Part shown: positions 36,859-46,144 of the stretch, piece after piece | How positions within the stretch are numbered: the first letter of the stretch is position 1 | Layout of the letters: every line of letters starts with the position of its first letter | DNA from: an uncultured Alphaproteobacteria bacterium | GTDB lineage: Bacteria; Pseudomonadota; Alphaproteobacteria; Methylaequorales; Methylaequoraceae | Length of the DNA stretch: 64,000 nucleotides | Direction: 5' to 3' | NCBI GenBank assembly: GCA_902524895.1 | Contig: CABZFH010000001.1 | Coordinates: 1-64,000 of the forward strand | The notes under the pieces: generated by a model | Database searches by the model: none | What the model saw: the letters and a program-made list of their open reading frames with translations, nothing else | What the model was told of the DNA's origin: nothing | Position numbers and translations under genes: made by a program

Positions 36859-37591
36859 TTAATATTTTACAAATTTCGCTTGGATGAGAAGAATCAACTC
36901 TTGGATGCCATGAAAATAAACTAAATCTTCTATAAAAAAGCACACCTTCATGAGGAGGTAAATTATAATCATAATTTGTTAAAGGACGATAACATTCTTG
37001 TCTTAGATTTACATAGTTAAGGTTAGTTTTTTCAGAATAGTAAATGTTTAAAGCTTTTCTTTTGAATTCTACTTCTTTATTAGTTAATTGATAACATACT
37101 TCATTACCTATTTTTTTAATAAATGTATTTGAATTAATTTTATTTTGATAATTGTTATATTCAGAATACTCAAAAATATTTAATCTTTTCTTAAATATTG
37201 AAGCTATGCAATTAGTTACATCATGATCTTGATGACCTCCTTCATAGGCGGGAGTAAAAATTGAATCTATTTTATATTTTGAAATTAATTTTGAAATTTT
37301 GTCAATTGTTGGCTTAATGAAATATTTTAGTTGTCTTGTTGGAATATTTTGTAAACAAAATTCGTTTATTTCAAACAACTTTAATGATTTCTTCATTTCG
37401 TTTATTCTTACATTTAAGAGATTCTCATAATTCTGTCTATTCCATGGCCACATTTCATTTTTTTCTAATACACCATTGGTTAAAAAAAAGAAGAAAAAAG
37501 AACATCCTTGCTTTTTTTTTCTTTGAACTATAGCAGAAGTACCCACAATCTCATCATCAGGATGAGGTATTAATAATAATATCTTTTTCAT
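36845..37591 (-). CDS. PIG-L (LmbE-like) deacetylase family protein
   Basis: 248 aa zinc-dependent N-deacetylase of the PIG-L family, which acts on N-acetylglucosamine-linked lipids or related sugars. The zinc motif PHPDDE (residues 9-14) and the second metal and catalytic segment EGGHQDHD are intact. It lies between a glycosyltransferase and a membrane flippase-like gene, overlapping both, so the natural inference is deacetylation of a sugar attached by the neighbour. The exact substrate is unknown. Confidence 0.82.
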   Translation of the reverse strand: MKKILLLIPHPDDEIVGTSAIVQRKKKQGCSFFFFFLTNGVLEKNEMWPWNRQNYENLLNVRINEMKKSLKLFEINEFCLQNIPTRQLKYFIKPTIDKISKLISKYKIDSIFTPAYEGGHQDHDVTNCIASIFKKRLNIFEYSEYNNYQNKINSNTFIKKIGNEVCYQLTNKEVEFKRKALNIYYSEKTNLNYVNLRQECYRPLTNYDYNLPPHEGVLFYRRFSLFSWHPRVDSSHPSEICKILNEVN

Positions 37592-38828
37592 TTTTTAAAG
37601 TTACAATTTTTTTCCAATGTGGCATTAATTCATCACAATAGATTTCTTTCCATGATTTGATTTTTTGATTTTTTACAAAACTCTTTATTCTTTTAATTTC
37701 AACTGGATCAGATAAGAGTTTGTTTATCACATCCGCCCAAAGTTTTGTTGACATATTTTTTACAATTATTCCGTCATTTCCAGGACTATAAATTCTTTTT
37801 CCACCACCATTTGGACTAACTACACATACTGCACCGCATGCTTTCGCTTCAATAACAACATTTGGTCCAATTTCAAATTGTGATGGAAAAACAAATAAAT
37901 CACATATTCTGTAGAGATCTGCAATTTCATGTTTTTGTAAATAACCTAAAATATGAAGTTTATTTGGTGCAATTTCTTGACACTCTCTTGCATGAATTCT
38001 TTCACCAGCAAGTAATGTTGTTACTTTAAATCCTTGACTGATTAATTTAGCGTGAACCTTAGCTAAATGTATTGCACCTTTTAATTCATGAATTCTTCCA
38101 CTGAAAAAAATAATCTTTTCGTCTTTTTCGATCTTATATTTTTTTAAAACATTTTTTTTTGCAATACGATTAAAGTTAAACACTTTTTTATCGATCCCTC
38201 TGTGAAGTTTTGTTATATTCTGATTACCAGTTTTTCTGAGCAAACTATCGGGACTATAGATTTGGTCTGCCACCATTGCATGATCAACACACTTTATGTA
38301 ACTATATATCTTTTTATACATCCTTCTTTCAAAAAAATTTGAAATTTTGTTTTTTTTACTTATGAGGTTAAAAGCATTGTATTTTGAAAAAAAATTATTC
38401 ATAACTTTATCAACATAATATTTCGTATATGGTGGTGTATCAGTATGAATAGAAGTTGTTAGAGGTATGGACCAAAATTTAGCTGCTAATCTTGCTGTTG
38501 AAGCCATAGAAAAAAATTGATCTGTAGTATGTATGAGATCAAATTTTTTGAGATGACAAAATAAAAAAGGGTTTAATGGAGATAAATCAGTGTCGTCGGC
38601 ATCAATCCCTATTTTCTTAAGAACTTTTGAAGAAATCAAAGGTTTATTAATAAAATAATCTACATACTTATTTTTTTTAACAACTTTTTTTTCTTCTCCC
38701 AAGAAAAAAATTGTCAATTTAAGATTATGATTTAAGTTTGTTAATGCTTCAGATAATCTCTCCCAATATTTTACGTGTCCACCTGAGTGCTTTGATAGTT
38801 TTAAATCAACTAAAACTGCTATTTTCAT
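37557..38828 (-). CDS. Glycosyltransferase, GT4 family (GT-B fold)
   Basis: 423 aa retaining-type glycosyltransferase. The N-terminal acceptor domain has LSKHSGGHVKYW (Gly-rich loop) and HTTDQFFSMAS; the C-terminal domain has IFFSGRIHELKG, DLFVFPSQFEIGPNVVIEAKACG (the E-x7-E region of GT4) and GVVVSPNGGG-like VVSPNGGGKR. It precedes and overlaps the PIG-L gene by 35 bp. GT4 plus PIG-L is the arrangement that makes glucosamine-bearing products in other systems; here a glucosaminyl lipid is plausible but not shown. Confidence 0.85.
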   Translation of the reverse strand: MKIAVLVDLKLSKHSGGHVKYWERLSEALTNLNHNLKLTIFFLGEEKKVVKKNKYVDYFINKPLISSKVLKKIGIDADDTDLSPLNPFLFCHLKKFDLIHTTDQFFSMASTARLAAKFWSIPLTTSIHTDTPPYTKYYVDKVMNNFFSKYNAFNLISKKNKISNFFERRMYKKIYSYIKCVDHAMVADQIYSPDSLLRKTGNQNITKLHRGIDKKVFNFNRIAKKNVLKKYKIEKDEKIIFFSGRIHELKGAIHLAKVHAKLISQGFKVTTLLAGERIHARECQEIAPNKLHILGYLQKHEIADLYRICDLFVFPSQFEIGPNVVIEAKACGAVCVVSPNGGGKRIYSPGNDGIIVKNMSTKLWADVINKLLSDPVEIKRIKSFVKNQKIKSWKEIYCDELMPHWKKIVTLKNEKDIIINTSS

Positions 38829-38857
38829 AAAATTCTTTCGATCATTTAAATATTAAA

Positions 38858-40654
38858 TTACTCATTTAAACTTTCTTCCTCAAGCTCTCTCCATATTTTT
38901 TCTAATTCGATAATTTCTTGCTGATCATCCTCAATTTTCTTTGAAATTAAGAAGAATTTTTCATTATTATGTTTAAAATCAATTTCTTGAACTATTTTTG
39001 TGTTATTATAAATTTGTTTTTCTAGTTTTTCCATTTTTCCTAATATTTGCTCTATCTTTTTGTCTAAAGAAATTGGTTTTTTTTTATAATTTTTAGATTC
39101 AATTTTTTCTTTTAAATGATTTTCCAATTTTAATTTATTTTTTTTTAATAAATTAGAACATTTTTCAAAACTTATTTCAATTTCTCCATCTCCTGTAAAA
39201 AAGAAAATTTTTTCTGTTACTGCATCCAAAAAATCTCTATCATGAGATGCTACTAAAACTGTTCCTCTATATACTTTTATGTATTCCTTCAATAGATCTA
39301 ACGTCTCCAAATCAAGATCATTTGTTGGCTCATCTAATAACAATAATTGTTTAGGTTTAGCTAATATTTTTGCTAATAATAATCTATTCTTTTGCCCACC
39401 TGACAATGTTGAAACTTTGTCATCTACTGCCGCGGGATCAAATAAAAAATTCTTTAAATATCCACAAATATGTCTTTTAACAGAATTTACTTCTAAATAA
39501 TCCCCACCATTTGGGATCAAATTTTCTTTCAATGAGAGACTATCATTAATTTGTTCACTCTTTTGATCAAAATAAGAATACTGAATAGAATCTCTTAATT
39601 TCACACTTCCAGAATCGGTTTGAATTTTTTTTATTAAAAGTTTTAGCAATGTAGATTTTCCCACTCCATTCTTGCCAAGAATACCTACTTTTTCTCCTCG
39701 AACTAATTTATAATTAAAATTCTTGATAATCTTTTTGTTTATTTTTCCGAGAAGGAAATTTTTATTTACATTGTAAAATTGAGCAATTACATTTGGACCA
39801 AATTCTAGATCACTTATTTGAGTAAATTTTATTTTTGAAATTGACTTTAAAAATTCGGATTTTTCTTTTTTTAAATTACTCTCAAATAAACTTGCATTTT
39901 CTTTTCTCTTTTCATTTCTTTTTCTTCTGGCTTTTATTCCTTTTGAAAGCCATTCCTTTTCATTTTTAAGAAAATTTTCTTTATTTTTAATATTTCTTTT
40001 TTCGTGTTCAATTAACTCTTGACTCCAGTTATCGAAATTATAAAACCCCTTAGATGAAACTTTTACATTTCCTCTATCCATCCAAAAGACTTTATTAGTA
40101 ACATTATCAAGGAATTTTCTATCATGACTTACAACCAAAAATGCTCCCTTAAAGTCTTTATTTAAAAAGTTTTCTAACCATTCAATGCTTTCTATATCAA
40201 GATGATTAGTAGGTTCGTCTAGAAGTAACATTTTTGGCTGTGAAATTATCAATTCAACTAAAGCAAGTTTTCTCATCATTCCTCCAGATAAATTTAGCAA
40301 CTTTTCAAACTGATCAATTTTTAATTCAGAACAAACATTTTTTATTGTCTTTGTTATTTGCACAACATTTCTAAATTTATTTTCCAAATATTCATTTACC
40401 AACTTGTTTTGTGAATAAAAGTTTTTTTGTTTCAAATAACCTATTGATATGCCTGGATTAAACCACATTTCACCTGTAGTTGGCTCTCTCAATTTAGATA
40501 TAATATCCATCAGGGTTGTTTTTCCAACACCATTTTTTCCAACAAGTGCAATTTTATCTGATTGATGAATTGTTATACTCAGATCTTTAATAGTTGGAAC
40601 GTTGGTGTAACTAAATGTACAGTTGTTTAATGAAACAAAAACCTCTTTAACCAT
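38858..40654 (-). CDS. ABC-F family ATPase (Uup/YheS-like)
   Basis: 598 aa cytoplasmic protein with two ABC cassettes and no membrane segment. First cassette: Walker A GKNGVGKTT, signature LSGGMMRKLAL, Walker B LLLDEPTNHLD. Second: GKNGVGKSTL, LSGGQKNRLLLA, LLLLDEPTNDLD. The two are joined by a charged linker, and the C-terminal about 100 residues form a Lys/Glu-rich coiled coil as in Uup. Members act on ribosomes or on DNA intermediates. It starts 7 bp past the tRNA-Gln gene on the same strand. Confidence 0.88.
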   Translation of the reverse strand: MVKEVFVSLNNCTFSYTNVPTIKDLSITIHQSDKIALVGKNGVGKTTLMDIISKLREPTTGEMWFNPGISIGYLKQKNFYSQNKLVNEYLENKFRNVVQITKTIKNVCSELKIDQFEKLLNLSGGMMRKLALVELIISQPKMLLLDEPTNHLDIESIEWLENFLNKDFKGAFLVVSHDRKFLDNVTNKVFWMDRGNVKVSSKGFYNFDNWSQELIEHEKRNIKNKENFLKNEKEWLSKGIKARRKRNEKRKENASLFESNLKKEKSEFLKSISKIKFTQISDLEFGPNVIAQFYNVNKNFLLGKINKKIIKNFNYKLVRGEKVGILGKNGVGKSTLLKLLIKKIQTDSGSVKLRDSIQYSYFDQKSEQINDSLSLKENLIPNGGDYLEVNSVKRHICGYLKNFLFDPAAVDDKVSTLSGGQKNRLLLAKILAKPKQLLLLDEPTNDLDLETLDLLKEYIKVYRGTVLVASHDRDFLDAVTEKIFFFTGDGEIEISFEKCSNLLKKNKLKLENHLKEKIESKNYKKKPISLDKKIEQILGKMEKLEKQIYNNTKIVQEIDFKHNNEKFFLISKKIEDDQQEIIELEKIWRELEEESLNE

Positions 40655-40661
40655 AATTCTT

Positions 40662-40735
40662 TGGCTGGGGTGGCAGGATTCGAACCTGCGATACCGATAC
40701 CAAAAACCGGTGCCTTACCGCTTGGCCACACCCCA
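40662..40735 (-). tRNA. tRNA-Gln (anticodon TTG)
   Basis: 74 nt cloverleaf on the leftward strand: acceptor TGGGGTG pairs with CACCCCA, D arm with GCCAAGCGGTAAGGC, anticodon loop carrying TTG between CCGGT-type and ATCGG-type arms, T arm GCAGGTTCGAATCCTGC, and an encoded CCA end. It lies just upstream of the ABC-F gene in the same direction. Confidence 0.95.
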
Positions 40736-40782
40736 AAAATAAAACATATAAAAACATAAACAAATTTTTTTTAGTTAACAAG

Positions 40783-41646
40783 CTATATGTAATTTAAGAT
40801 TTTTCCTTTTTTAATCCACCACTTATTTTTGAGTGACAAAAGTTTGTTTTCTGCATCATTTAGATCTTTTTTTGATTCAAACAATCCAAAGCATGTTCCT
40901 CCTGATCCTGACATTCTTCTAATATTTGTATTGGTCTTGCTAAGCGTATTAAGTATTAATTTAATTTCTGGATATGAATTACAAGCTATTGATTCTAAGT
41001 CATTTTTTGCATTGCATAAAAATTTTAGAAACTTTTCATTAGAAACTTTTTTATCAACGAAGTTAGTTGGATTGTGGTTAAAGTTTTTAACTTGTTTGAA
41101 AATTTCTTTAGTCGGAATTTCAATCATTGGATTAACAAGTAATATATAAGTCTCATTCAAGTTTTCTATAGGTTCTAATATGTTTCCACTTCCTCTAACG
41201 ATGGAGGTTTTTCCATAGAAACAAAAAGGAATATCTGAGCCTACCGAAAATAAAAATTTATCTAAAGCGCTTTTTTGAATACTTAAGTTATAAATTTCTA
41301 TGATTGCTCTGATAACGGCTGCTACATTTGACGATCCACCTCCTAAGCCTGAACTAATAGGTAGGTTCTTTTGTAAACAAATTTTTACCAAAAATTCCTG
41401 ATTTACAATTTTTTCAAATCTTTTTATAGCTATTGTTATTAAATTATTTTGATAATTATACAAAAGTTTGGAAAATGGACCTACAATTTCAATTGAAAAT
41501 TTATTAGATTTTTCAATACTAATATAGTCGCCAATATTGCAAAAACACATTAAACTATTAAGATTATGAAAACCCTCTTGATTCTTTGATAAAACTTCAA
41601 GATATAAATTGACTTTTGCAGGAGAAAAAAATTTTTTTTTAGTCAT
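40783..41646 (-). CDS. ispE: 4-Diphosphocytidyl-2-C-methyl-D-erythritol kinase
   Basis: GHMP kinase of the MEP isoprenoid pathway, 287 aa. The N-terminal PAKVNLYLEVL and the ATP-binding GHMP motif PISSGLGGGSSNVAAVI are diagnostic, with MSGSGGTCFGLF as the C-terminal motif. It overlaps fhcB by 4 bp (ATGA type), so it is translated from the PCD-fhcB-ispE operon, an unexpected link between isoprenoid and C1 genes. Confidence 0.94.
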   Translation of the reverse strand: MTKKKFFSPAKVNLYLEVLSKNQEGFHNLNSLMCFCNIGDYISIEKSNKFSIEIVGPFSKLLYNYQNNLITIAIKRFEKIVNQEFLVKICLQKNLPISSGLGGGSSNVAAVIRAIIEIYNLSIQKSALDKFLFSVGSDIPFCFYGKTSIVRGSGNILEPIENLNETYILLVNPMIEIPTKEIFKQVKNFNHNPTNFVDKKVSNEKFLKFLCNAKNDLESIACNSYPEIKLILNTLSKTNTNIRRMSGSGGTCFGLFESKKDLNDAENKLLSLKNKWWIKKGKILNYI

Positions 41647-42692
41647 GCATTTAATAAACTAAAAATTTCTTTTACGGACATTAATGATGATTTATTTTTT
41701 GACACCAACTTTTCAACACAGACATTATCACTTCTAACAATTAACCCATTTTCATCGAAACCAGGTATACTTGTAGGAATAAACAAATCAACTTCTTTTT
41801 TTAATCTGAAATCTGGTGATCCAATAAAAGTATTTTTTTTAAAAAAGTTCATTTTCGGATTTACATTAAAACAAGAAATAAAAATTTGAAGATCTTTTTG
41901 TGTATTTAAAGAATTACTATTATATTCAAAAGGATTAAAGATGGGACCTTTTTCAGAAAAATTAACCCTCAAGGGAAAACCAGTTTTCCACAGAGAAGTC
42001 TGAATCGCGCCAGCCAAATTTTCGTCAGGATTTAAGTGAAATAATGTGAATTTCTTTTTTTCATTATTTAACAAATTCACTAAGTCAATAATCCTTTGAA
42101 TGAAATAGATTGATTTGTTTTCAGAATTAAAAATTATAGTCCCGCATTTACAATCAATTATTCTTCTAAATAATTCATCGTATTTTTTTAGCCCTGTTTT
42201 AGTTTTTATTAAACCAAATTGTAAAATATTCTGATAGATAAAATCACAAAAATCAATAGAACTCTTATTTTTAGGGTTAACATACTCGTAATCCGAACAA
42301 TTAATTTTTTTGTCAGTTACAAAATAAATTTTTTTTTTTTTTCTAATTTTTTTTTCAGAAAAAAGAAAATCTAAAAATTTGTTGTTTTCATTTTCATCAA
42401 TCACAATTACTAAATCTGATCTGTTTTTTACCTCTCCTTTGGAGGAAAAATTTGTTTTTGATGTCTGTAAACAGTTATTAAATTTGTATAAGAATTCATT
42501 TTTGTAATGGTCTATGGATGATAAATGCTTCTCTGCAAAAATAAAAATTTGATTCATTGCTGATAAATCACATCCTAAACCATCAATGTGCACTCCATTT
42601 GACTTATGTATAAGTTTTTTTAATGAAGACAAAGCATGTTCCGTAGAAACTAACTTACCTTTTTCATAAGAAGAGTTTAAGTTATTTTTCAT
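41643..42692 (-). CDS. fhcB: Formyltransferase/hydrolase complex subunit FhcB (FwdB/FmdB-like)
   Basis: Subunit of the Fhc complex, which moves the formyl group from H4MPT to methanofuran and hydrolyses it to formate. The 349 aa sequence has the HIDGLGCDLSAMNQ N-terminal segment and the FLHLNPDENLAGAIQT region of bacterial FhcB. Like other bacterial FhcB it lacks the Mo/W cofactor motifs of archaeal FwdB. The start is ATG 42692, one base past the PCD stop. It is isolated here: fhcA, fhcC and fhcD are not in the window. Confidence 0.75.
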   Translation of the reverse strand: MKNNLNSSYEKGKLVSTEHALSSLKKLIHKSNGVHIDGLGCDLSAMNQIFIFAEKHLSSIDHYKNEFLYKFNNCLQTSKTNFSSKGEVKNRSDLVIVIDENENNKFLDFLFSEKKIRKKKKIYFVTDKKINCSDYEYVNPKNKSSIDFCDFIYQNILQFGLIKTKTGLKKYDELFRRIIDCKCGTIIFNSENKSIYFIQRIIDLVNLLNNEKKKFTLFHLNPDENLAGAIQTSLWKTGFPLRVNFSEKGPIFNPFEYNSNSLNTQKDLQIFISCFNVNPKMNFFKKNTFIGSPDFRLKKEVDLFIPTSIPGFDENGLIVRSDNVCVEKLVSKNKSSLMSVKEIFSLLNA

Positions 42693-42693
42693 A

Positions 42694-43071
42694 TTATTTT
42701 TGTGCTTTAATATACGCAAATCTTGGATCGGCGGGAGTGCCTTCTAAATATTTACTGTCTTCTTTTGGGTTCCAATAAATTACATCGTCTATTTTTTTTG
42801 CTAATGCAAAGTCAAGATCAGTTATTCCTTTTTTAGAATGATTCATCAATTTTACTTCAACAAATGCATAGGACACCACTAAATCAGGATGATGCCAAGC
42901 AACCTCAGCAAGATGACCAATTGTATTTATCACAATTAAAGTAGATTTCCAATTATGAGTTTTAAATGTTTTTCTTATCCACTTACCATCATATTCCCAA
43001 CCTTCAATTGAATCTTTAAGTTTTTTTTTAATCTCTTCTTCAGTATAAACCTTAACTTCTTCTTTATTCAT
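42694..43071 (-). CDS. Pterin-4a-carbinolamine dehydratase-like protein
   Basis: 125 aa protein of the PCD/DCoH fold. The diagnostic GHLAEVAWHHPDLVVSYAFVEVKL contains the HHP pterin-binding motif, followed by the GITDLDFALAKKID helix. Such genes recur in H4MPT clusters of methylotrophs, where a role in pterin cofactor metabolism rather than phenylalanine hydroxylation is likely, given the absence of phhA here. First gene of PCD-fhcB-ispE. Confidence 0.85.
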   Translation of the reverse strand: MNKEEVKVYTEEEIKKKLKDSIEGWEYDGKWIRKTFKTHNWKSTLIVINTIGHLAEVAWHHPDLVVSYAFVEVKLMNHSKKGITDLDFALAKKIDDVIYWNPKEDSKYLEGTPADPRFAYIKAQK

Positions 43072-43165
43072 TTAACTTCCCTTTTTTAAAAATTTAATTT
43101 TTTATTAATGTATATTACAATAAGTAAAAATTTATTTTAAATAAATAAAAATTTGTTTGAGTCTA

Positions 43166-44125
43166 ATGGAAAAATTAATTATTGAAACTCCGAGCAGAAT
43201 TCATTTAGGTTTCCTAGAATTGGATAATAATTCTGATAGACTATTTGGTAGTCTTGGTTTAACAATTACTAATTTTGAAACTAAGCTTTTGTTAAAAAAG
43301 TCAAAAAAAATAAATGTGGTTTGTGACGACATCAATCAAACGGAAAGAATTAAGAGAATAATCACTTTGTTAAATAAAAAAATTGATTTTCCTTCATTTG
43401 AGATAAAAGTTTTAAAAAGTATACCATCTCATTCAGGTTTGGGTTCAGGAACTCAGTTAGCGCTAAGTATTGCTACTTTGATATCTACTTTTGCAGATAT
43501 TAATATCCCTACTGACGAACTGGCTATTATACTTGATAGGGGAAAAAGATCAGGAATTGGAATCGAAAGTTTTAAGAATGGAGGTTTTATAGTTGATGGT
43601 GGAAAAATTAAAGATTCAACAAAAATTCCGCCTATTTTATTTAACTCTAATTGGCCAGAGAATTGGAAACTGATTCTTATACTGGATAATAGTCTTAGAG
43701 GTATTCACGGGTTGAAAGAGAAACAGGAATTTAAAAACATAAAAAAAATTAGTAGTGAGCTATCAAAACAGAATTGTAGATCTTTGTGCCTTAAAATTCT
43801 TCCCTCCATTATTGAAAACAGATTTAAGGAATTCTGTTCGGGGATGCAGGAAATTCAAAATAATACAGCTAGAATATTTTCTAAGGCTCAAGGAGGACGT
43901 TTTACTAGCAAAAAAATTTCAATGGTTTTTGATTTTATTAAACATAAGAAAAAGATTTGTTATGGTCAAAGCTCATGGGGACCTACAGGTTACATAATGC
44001 TAGAAAATGAAAGTAAAAGAGAAGAAATATTTAATGAAATTTCAATATTTATCAGAAAAAAATTTATTAAAGATCTAGAAATGGTAAGAATAGAAGGAAA
44101 AAATAACGGTTTTATATTAAAATAG
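43166..44125 (+). CDS. Beta-ribofuranosylaminobenzene 5'-phosphate synthase
   Basis: Committed step of tetrahydromethanopterin synthesis, joining 4-hydroxybenzoate or p-aminobenzoate with PRPP. GHMP-kinase-like fold of 319 aa: IETPSRIHLGFLEL at the N-terminus, IPSHSGLGSGTQLALSIA (ATP/PRPP motif) and GRGKRSGIGIESF-like DRGKRSGIGIESFKNGGFIVDGG. I start at ATG 43166; a TTG at 43157 is possible. First gene of the rightward C1 block, 8 bp before mtdB. Confidence 0.9.
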   Translation: MEKLIIETPSRIHLGFLELDNNSDRLFGSLGLTITNFETKLLLKKSKKINVVCDDINQTERIKRIITLLNKKIDFPSFEIKVLKSIPSHSGLGSGTQLALSIATLISTFADINIPTDELAIILDRGKRSGIGIESFKNGGFIVDGGKIKDSTKIPPILFNSNWPENWKLILILDNSLRGIHGLKEKQEFKNIKKISSELSKQNCRSLCLKILPSIIENRFKEFCSGMQEIQNNTARIFSKAQGGRFTSKKISMVFDFIKHKKKICYGQSSWGPTGYIMLENESKREEIFNEISIFIRKKFIKDLEMVRIEGKNNGFILK

Positions 44126-44133
44126 GAAAAGAA

Positions 44134-45030
44134 ATGACAAAGAAAAACATTCTACACATGTTAAGCCCTCAACAAAATATTAGCCCTTTTGACGTTAATA
44201 TGGCTTGCGACGCGGGCTATGATTTAATTATACCATACACTAACGTTAACCTGTCTGATATAAAAAGTTTAGTTCAGGATGCGATATTTTCCAGATCAGT
44301 CTCGAACGCTCAAAAAACCGGAATTTTCATATGTGGGAAAGACGCTTCATTAGCTTTGGATATGATGAATACTGCACGAGAATCGATGGTTCCTCCTTTT
44401 GAAGTATCAGTTTTTCCTGACCCAGCAGGCTCATTTACAACTGCAGCTGCAATGGTTGCATGTACTGAAAAAACACTGAAAGAAAAGTTTAATACAGATT
44501 TTAAAGATAAAAAAGTCATTATTTATGGTGGTAAGGGAATAGTTGGTGGAATATCATCCATAATGTGTTCTGAAGCAGGTGCTAAATGTACAATTGTTGG
44601 ATATGACGGCATTGAAAATGTTTCTAAAAAAGCTAAAGAATATAAAGATAGATTTGATGTTGAAATAACACCAGGTGATGGTTCGAGTGATGAATTAAAT
44701 TCATCATATTTACCTGATGCAGATATTATTTTTTGTGCTGCCAGAGCAGGTACTCAAGTTATCAGTTTGAACCAAATGAAAACTGCAACTTCTGTTAAGG
44801 TCATAGCTGATGTTAACGCCGTTCCTCCTGCAGGAATCGAAGGTGTGAAACTGAAAGATGATAATCAAAATCATGAGTGTGGAGCTTTTTCAATAGGCCC
44901 ACTAACTTCAGGTGATGTGAAAGTGAAAACACAATATGAAATGTTTAAAAGAATGTGTAATACTGATAAACCTCTTTATTTAAACTTTCAAGAAGCCCTA
45001 AATATCTCAAGAAATATACTAGGATTGTAG
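44134..45030 (+). CDS. mtdB: NAD(P)-dependent methylene-tetrahydromethanopterin dehydrogenase
   Basis: Oxidises methylene-H4MPT to methenyl-H4MPT in the cytoplasm, 298 aa. The N-terminus ILHMLSPQQNISPFDVNMACDAGYD and VFPDPAGSFTTAAAMVA are family-typical, and the nucleotide-binding GGKGIVGGISSIMCSEAGA lies at about residues 130-150. A ribosome site AGGAAA precedes the ATG. It is flanked by beta-RFAP synthase and an ATP-grasp gene whose apparent start overlaps the intergenic spacer by one base. Confidence 0.93.
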   Translation: MTKKNILHMLSPQQNISPFDVNMACDAGYDLIIPYTNVNLSDIKSLVQDAIFSRSVSNAQKTGIFICGKDASLALDMMNTARESMVPPFEVSVFPDPAGSFTTAAAMVACTEKTLKEKFNTDFKDKKVIIYGGKGIVGGISSIMCSEAGAKCTIVGYDGIENVSKKAKEYKDRFDVEITPGDGSSDELNSSYLPDADIIFCAARAGTQVISLNQMKTATSVKVIADVNAVPPAGIEGVKLKDDNQNHECGAFSIGPLTSGDVKVKTQYEMFKRMCNTDKPLYLNFQEALNISRNILGL

Positions 45031-45031
45031 T

Positions 45032-46126
45032 ATTAGTAAATTTTTAAAAGAAGACTTAATTCTAATTTCTCAATATTGCGAAGATTTGGTTGGAGCTCTT
45101 AAACATAGTTTTAATGTTTATGCAATTTGTAAATTTGGAAGTAAAATTTTAGAATCTGATTGCGAACAAGTCTACTATTTAAATAATTACTCGGAAAAAA
45201 AAATAAGAATAATATTGGATCAGATTGATCCATTTGAAACAAAAAAAATACTGATTGGGTCTGGTTTTGCTGAAAACATTAAAACTAATTATTTAGGAAA
45301 AAGAGAAAATATTGGGAATAGTTTTAAAACATTAAAAAATCTAAATTCTCCAGGTATTTTTTTTGATAAACTTAGAAAATCTAAAATAACTTTTCCAAAA
45401 TGGAAATTTGATGTACCAAAAAATAAAAAAAAATGGTTGATAAAAGGAGCAAAATCTGTTGGTGGACTACTTGTTCAAAAATTAAAAAAAGAAAAAATTA
45501 ATAAATTTAGTTGTAATCACTACTTTCAAAAATGTGTAGAGGGCGATGTGGTTTCAGTTCAATTTTTTTCATACAAAAATAATATAAATTTTCTTAGTAC
45601 TAACTCGCAATGGGTTTATAAGAAAGCTGACCCAACTTTAATTTTAGGAGGTGTAATTACCAAACAATTAACAGAAGATTTAAGAAGAAAAATTAAAACT
45701 ATAATAAAAAAAATTAGTTTAAATTTTGAACTAAACGGGTTGAACAGCGTTGACTTTATAATTTCAAAAAAAAATAAAAAGATTTATGTTATCGAAGTTA
45801 ATGGAAGGCCAGGATTAACTATAAATTCTTTGAAAGAGATATACGGAGAAAAATTATTTATAAGAAAAAATAATTTTATTTTTTCTAAGAAATTTTATTC
45901 TTCATCAATAGTTTACAGTAAGAAATGTTTTTTTTTTGATAAAAAAATTCGAATTAAATTAAAAAAAGTACAACATAAGTTAAAAATATCAGAAATAGGT
46001 TTTTACGACGAACTTATCGAAGAAAAACAACCAATATGCATAATTCATAGCTGTTCAAAATCAAAAAAAAAAACAAAGCATATTATTGAAAAATATTCAA
46101 AAAAAATAATTGACTTTACTAAATAA
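45032..46126 (+). CDS. ATP-grasp family protein of the H4MPT/methanofuran cluster, apparent AUU start
   Basis: ATP-grasp ligase, probably adding a carboxylate-amine link to a C1 cofactor. Features: WLIKGAKSVGG ATP loop, FQKCVEGDVVSVQFFSYKNN, FELNGLNSVDFI and the metal-binding IYVIEVNGRPGLTINSL. The first conventional start in frame (TTG 45086) would cut the N-terminal LILISQYCEDLVGAL strand of the fold. No ATG, GTG or TTG lies between 45023 and 45086. ATT at 45032 is preceded by AGGA (45021-45024) with 7 bases between and sits one base after the mtdB stop, so AUU is the likely start (364 aa). It matches ATP-grasp genes seen in methylotroph clusters, but the substrate is unknown. Confidence 0.78.
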   Translation: MSKFLKEDLILISQYCEDLVGALKHSFNVYAICKFGSKILESDCEQVYYLNNYSEKKIRIILDQIDPFETKKILIGSGFAENIKTNYLGKRENIGNSFKTLKNLNSPGIFFDKLRKSKITFPKWKFDVPKNKKKWLIKGAKSVGGLLVQKLKKEKINKFSCNHYFQKCVEGDVVSVQFFSYKNNINFLSTNSQWVYKKADPTLILGGVITKQLTEDLRRKIKTIIKKISLNFELNGLNSVDFIISKKNKKIYVIEVNGRPGLTINSLKEIYGEKLFIRKNNFIFSKKFYSSSIVYSKKCFFFDKKIRIKLKKVQHKLKISEIGFYDELIEEKQPICIIHSCSKSKKKTKHIIEKYSKKIIDFTK

Positions 46127-46144
46127 AAAGGGACAAAATTATAA

